A stretch of DNA of 6,085 nucleotides, taken from assembly GCA_038117225.1 (NCBI GenBank), contig JAYOFM010000158.1:1-6085 (forward strand), read 5' to 3'. Position 1 is the first letter of the stretch; each line of letters opens with the position of its first letter. Below are positions 5,669 to 6,085 of this stretch, piece by piece. The DNA comes from JAYOFM01 sp038117225. Its GTDB lineage: Bacteria; Pseudomonadota; Alphaproteobacteria; Rhodospirillales; Casp-alpha2. The translations under genes and the position numbers were made by a program. A model generated the notes under the pieces. That model was not told where the DNA came from. It saw only the letters and a program-made list of their open reading frames with translations, and made no database searches.

Positions 5669-6085
5669 GGTGTTGGTTCCACTGGGCTGATCGCGATTGT
5701 TGGATCCGCGCCTTCGAAGTCGCAAACGCGACGCCCCATGTCACCGGTTTCAAGACCTTCGCGAGTCGTATTGGTAAGGGCGTGCACCGTCAGCTCGCGA
5801 TCGCGGACGCCGATCGTCACGGTGCCCGGTGTCAGCGTGATTGAATTGGCGTAAATGACGTGGCCGAGTTCACTATGCTGATTCGCGGGCACATCGACGA
5901 CTTTGGGATTGATCGGCAGTTTCGGATCCAGGATGACGCGCGCCACGTGCAGATTGGAAACGACGATTTCCTTCGTCAGCCAGGGTATATAGCCGAGGCC
6001 GCGCAGGGCGAGGTGAACCGGATGCCCCTCGTGATCATGGATATCCATCCGCCGTGCGATATAGACACATAACAGAATCGAGCCG
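5665..6085 (-). CDS. mrpE: Na+/H+ antiporter subunit E (MrpE/MnhE), 5' truncated by window edge
   Basis: The frame is open to the right edge, giving 139 visible residues of a protein that is usually about 155-170 long. It begins mid-helix (GSILLCVYIARRMDIHDHEG), so the ATG at 6048 is internal, not the start. Family landmarks are HPVHLALRGLGYIPWLTKEI, then VVSNLHVARVILDPKLPINP, and YANSITLTPGTVTIGV followed by ELTVHAL and RRVCDFEG, all in the expected order. The protein has N-terminal helices and a soluble cytoplasmic C-terminal domain. It is the first gene of the visible run and corresponds to MbhA, consistent with an operon that opens with E-F-G. Its TGA overlaps the mrpF start as ATGA. The promoter must lie beyond base 6085. 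Confidence 0.94.
   Translation of the reverse strand, partial: GSILLCVYIARRMDIHDHEGHPVHLALRGLGYIPWLTKEIVVSNLHVARVILDPKLPINPKVVDVPANQHSELGHVIYANSITLTPGTVTIGVRDRELTVHALTNTTREGLETGDMGRRVCDFEGADPTIAISPVEPTP

Noticed and set aside
5669..5725. Longer mrpF start at ATG 5725
   Set aside because: It adds 19 polar residues inside mrpE that are unlike MrpF N-termini; ATG 5668 gives an ATGA overlap and normal length.
1..6085. A complex I (nuo) operon
   Set aside because: The large subunits are related to NuoL/M/N, but the presence of MrpB, MrpC, MrpE, MrpF and MrpG and the lack of any quinone- or NADH-module gene point to an Mrp/Mbh-type antiporter.

Overview
The window is one compact, minus-strand operon for a multisubunit Mrp-type (Mnh/Pha) cation/H+ antiporter of the inner membrane. 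It is cut at both ends: the first gene lacks its start beyond base 6085, and the last gene runs off base 1. The fairly GC-rich sequence, Shine-Dalgarno-led starts, overlapping genes and protein sequence style suggest a proteobacterium, most likely an alphaproteobacterium. That placement is an inference from resemblance, since there is no rRNA or other marker here.

In transcription order (high to low coordinates) the genes are: MrpE-like (5' truncated), MrpF, MrpG, a fused MbhD/MbhE-type protein equivalent to the C-terminus of MrpA, MrpB, MrpC, a first MrpD (GTG start), a second MrpD-like protein, a small two-helix membrane protein of unknown function, and the N-terminus of a third MrpD/NuoM-like protein. 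Nearly all junctions are ATGA/GTGA-type overlaps or gaps of a few bases. The largest gap is 27 bases, so no internal promoter or terminator is evident and every stretch is accounted for by genes.

The order E-F-G-(D+E)-B-C-D matches the antiporter module of archaeal membrane-bound hydrogenases (MbhA to MbhH) rather than the Bacillus order A-B-C-D-E-F-G. No full MrpA (ND5/NuoL-like plus C-terminal domains) is visible. Its C-terminal part is a stand-alone gene, and the proton-pumping ND5-like capacity seems to come from up to three MrpD-like subunits. The small subunits (B, C, E, F, G and the MbhD/E protein) would form the membrane core and the ion path. The MrpD-like subunits carry the Glu/Lys/His proton-channel residues. 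Expected roles are Na+/H+ (or K+/H+) exchange, pH and salt homeostasis, or coupling to an unseen redox module.

Points worth a second look are the missing canonical start codon of the MbhD/E-type gene despite a strong ribosome binding site, a His-rich loop in the second MrpD, the conserved-looking small protein wedged between MrpD copies 2 and 3, and the split-MrpA, multi-MrpD architecture itself.
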